NCBI RefSeq assembly: GCF_003992595.1
Contig: NZ_RZNA01000024.1
Span: forward strand, 1 to 64,000
Source of the DNA: Flagellimonas oceanensis
GTDB taxonomy: Bacteria > Bacteroidota > Bacteroidia > Flavobacteriales > Flavobacteriaceae
Length of the DNA stretch: 64,000 nucleotides
Direction: 5' to 3'
The position numbers were made by a program, and so were the translations under genes. Position 1 is the stretch's first letter; each line of letters starts with the position of its first letter. Below the pieces are notes generated by a model. The model was given only the letters and a program-made list of their open reading frames with translations, was not told the origin of the DNA and did not search any database. Of the stretch, positions 63,326-64,000 are shown piece by piece.

Positions 63326-63844
63326 ATGAAAACAAAATCCTTCATATCAAATATATTCTCAATAAGCTTAATCATATTGTTTATATCATGCTCAAACGAT
63401 GAGAGTTCCTTTAATGGGAACCCAGAAACACAACAAAGCATGGTAAAGGCTGATGCAGCCCTAATCGCTCTTGGCGAAAATACCCTTAGAGATAGTTTAA
63501 GCTTGGACTTGGTAATTCCAGAAAATGACTATGGTTTATCCAATACTGAGCCATTATTACTATTCCCGTTCTATAAATCCGCTGAAGCGGAATCTAAAAC
63601 TTGGCTTCGTGTTCCAAATGTGCAGATTGAAAAAAATCTAAAGACTTATTATTCCAGAAGCAATGGTTTGACCCTTGTTCTCCATGCTGAAAAATTTGAT
63701 AGCTCTATGCCCTACGGAAATAATTTGAAATTCAAGGAACTCAATATCATTGCGGTAAGACCGTCCAAAATATATGGGTTAACACGTAATGAGCTAGATG
63801 TAAGGGATTATAACCAAATGATAGACTATTTAGATTTAAAATAA
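63326..63844 (+). CDS. Hypothetical lipoprotein
   Basis: A 172-aa protein with leader SFISNIFSISLIILFISCSNDESS (lipobox Cys near residue 22). The mature part has no Cys and no motif I know; ends KSAEAESKTWLRVPNVQIEK then a short Tyr-rich tail. It follows the thrombospondin-type gene by 53 bp and could be co-transcribed with it. A hairpin terminator lies 25 bp after its stop. Confidence 0.65.
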   Translation: MKTKSFISNIFSISLIILFISCSNDESSFNGNPETQQSMVKADAALIALGENTLRDSLSLDLVIPENDYGLSNTEPLLLFPFYKSAEAESKTWLRVPNVQIEKNLKTYYSRSNGLTLVLHAEKFDSSMPYGNNLKFKELNIIAVRPSKIYGLTRNELDVRDYNQMIDYLDLK

Positions 63845-63868
63845 TAAAAACCGAGCGTTTGAATATTA

Positions 63869-63899
63869 AAATGGCGGGTAAGCATATCCGCCATTTTTA
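63869..63899 (+). terminator. Rho-independent terminator after the hypothetical lipoprotein
   Basis: A 7-bp perfect stem (ATGGCGG with CCGCCAT), a 10-base loop and a T-rich run (TTTTTATTTTAT) follow. It could also act in the other direction, since A-rich sequence flanks the left side. Nothing further is recognised from 63900 to the window end. Confidence 0.8.
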
Positions 63900-64000
63900 T
63901 TTTATGGTTTCTTGTAATAGGTTGCATTTCATCGAAAAGTAACCCCCTAATCGTCAAATGGTTCAACAATCGCATCACTATTTTTATATATTTGTGGCAT

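Noticed and set aside
1-64000. CRISPR arrays, rRNA, tRNA and riboswitch candidates
   Set aside because: No regularly spaced short repeats, and no conserved RNA cores were recognised on either strand by reading; small structured RNAs could be missed.

Overview
The window looks like a chromosomal segment of a marine member of the Flavobacteriaceae (Bacteroidota), plausibly close to Muricauda/Allomuricauda/Flagellimonas; the genus is an inference from gene content and base composition. Supporting signs are a SusC/SusD pair, many lipoproteins with a Cys after a short hydrophobic leader, TonB-dependent receptors with carboxypeptidase-like N-terminal domains, a mevalonate-pathway cluster with a UbiA-type prenyltransferase, an orphan Pycsar-effector-type membrane protein, and A-rich leaders instead of Shine-Dalgarno sites. 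I see no rRNA, tRNA, CRISPR array, prophage or replication origin.

Layout. 1-759: an IS3-family (IS407-like) element cut by the window edge, inserted against a broken gene (760-1203). 1319-5301 (minus): rluB, UbiA-type prenyltransferase, mevalonate kinase and mevalonate diphosphate decarboxylase. 5395-10752: TspO, a DUF1697 protein, glycerol kinase with glycerol facilitator, a YhiN-type flavoprotein and a glycerophosphodiester phosphodiesterase; three of these handle glycerol or its phosphodiesters. 10864-18853: a compact alpha-glucan-type locus (GH13 lipoprotein and LacI regulator on minus, SusC/SusD on plus, LacI-type palindrome between them) closed by a clear terminator. 19191-28884: an overlapping gene string with two paralogous VCBS/ASPIC lipoproteins, a vanadium-haloperoxidase/PAP2-type lipoprotein, a GyrI-like protein and a propeller-like protein. 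28881-37233: a group rich in phosphoesterase and signalling folds: a giant calcineurin/kinase-like/beta-barrel protein, an HD-PycTM protein, a GAF protein and a cytoplasmic metallophosphoesterase. 37230-47606: exported PLP enzyme, membrane-anchored AraC regulator, acyltransferase, small beta-barrel, secreted unknown protein, penicillin-acylase-type lipoprotein, TPM protein and ABC exporter. 47603-50501 (minus): an Fe-S group (Mrp, NifU, ferredoxin reductase, ferredoxin). 50725-55240: amidase, ATL protein, LysE exporter, TrmB and a MurG-like glycosyltransferase. 55117-62223: a PhoR/PhoB-type pair divergent from a TonB receptor and a duplicated repeat lipoprotein, with an 11-bp-phased TAACA array between them. 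62361-63844: two secreted/lipoprotein unknowns, then a terminator.

Most notable: (i) a kinase-like motif set in the middle of the 1,237-aa calcineurin-plus-barrel protein; (ii) an HD domain fused to a Pycsar-type membrane effector with no recognisable cyclase nearby, beside GAF and phosphoesterase genes; (iii) a phased Pho-box-like array that links the PhoR/PhoB pair to an outer-membrane receptor and a lipoprotein with a 1,032-bp internal duplication; (iv) the VCBS-VCBS-haloperoxidase string.
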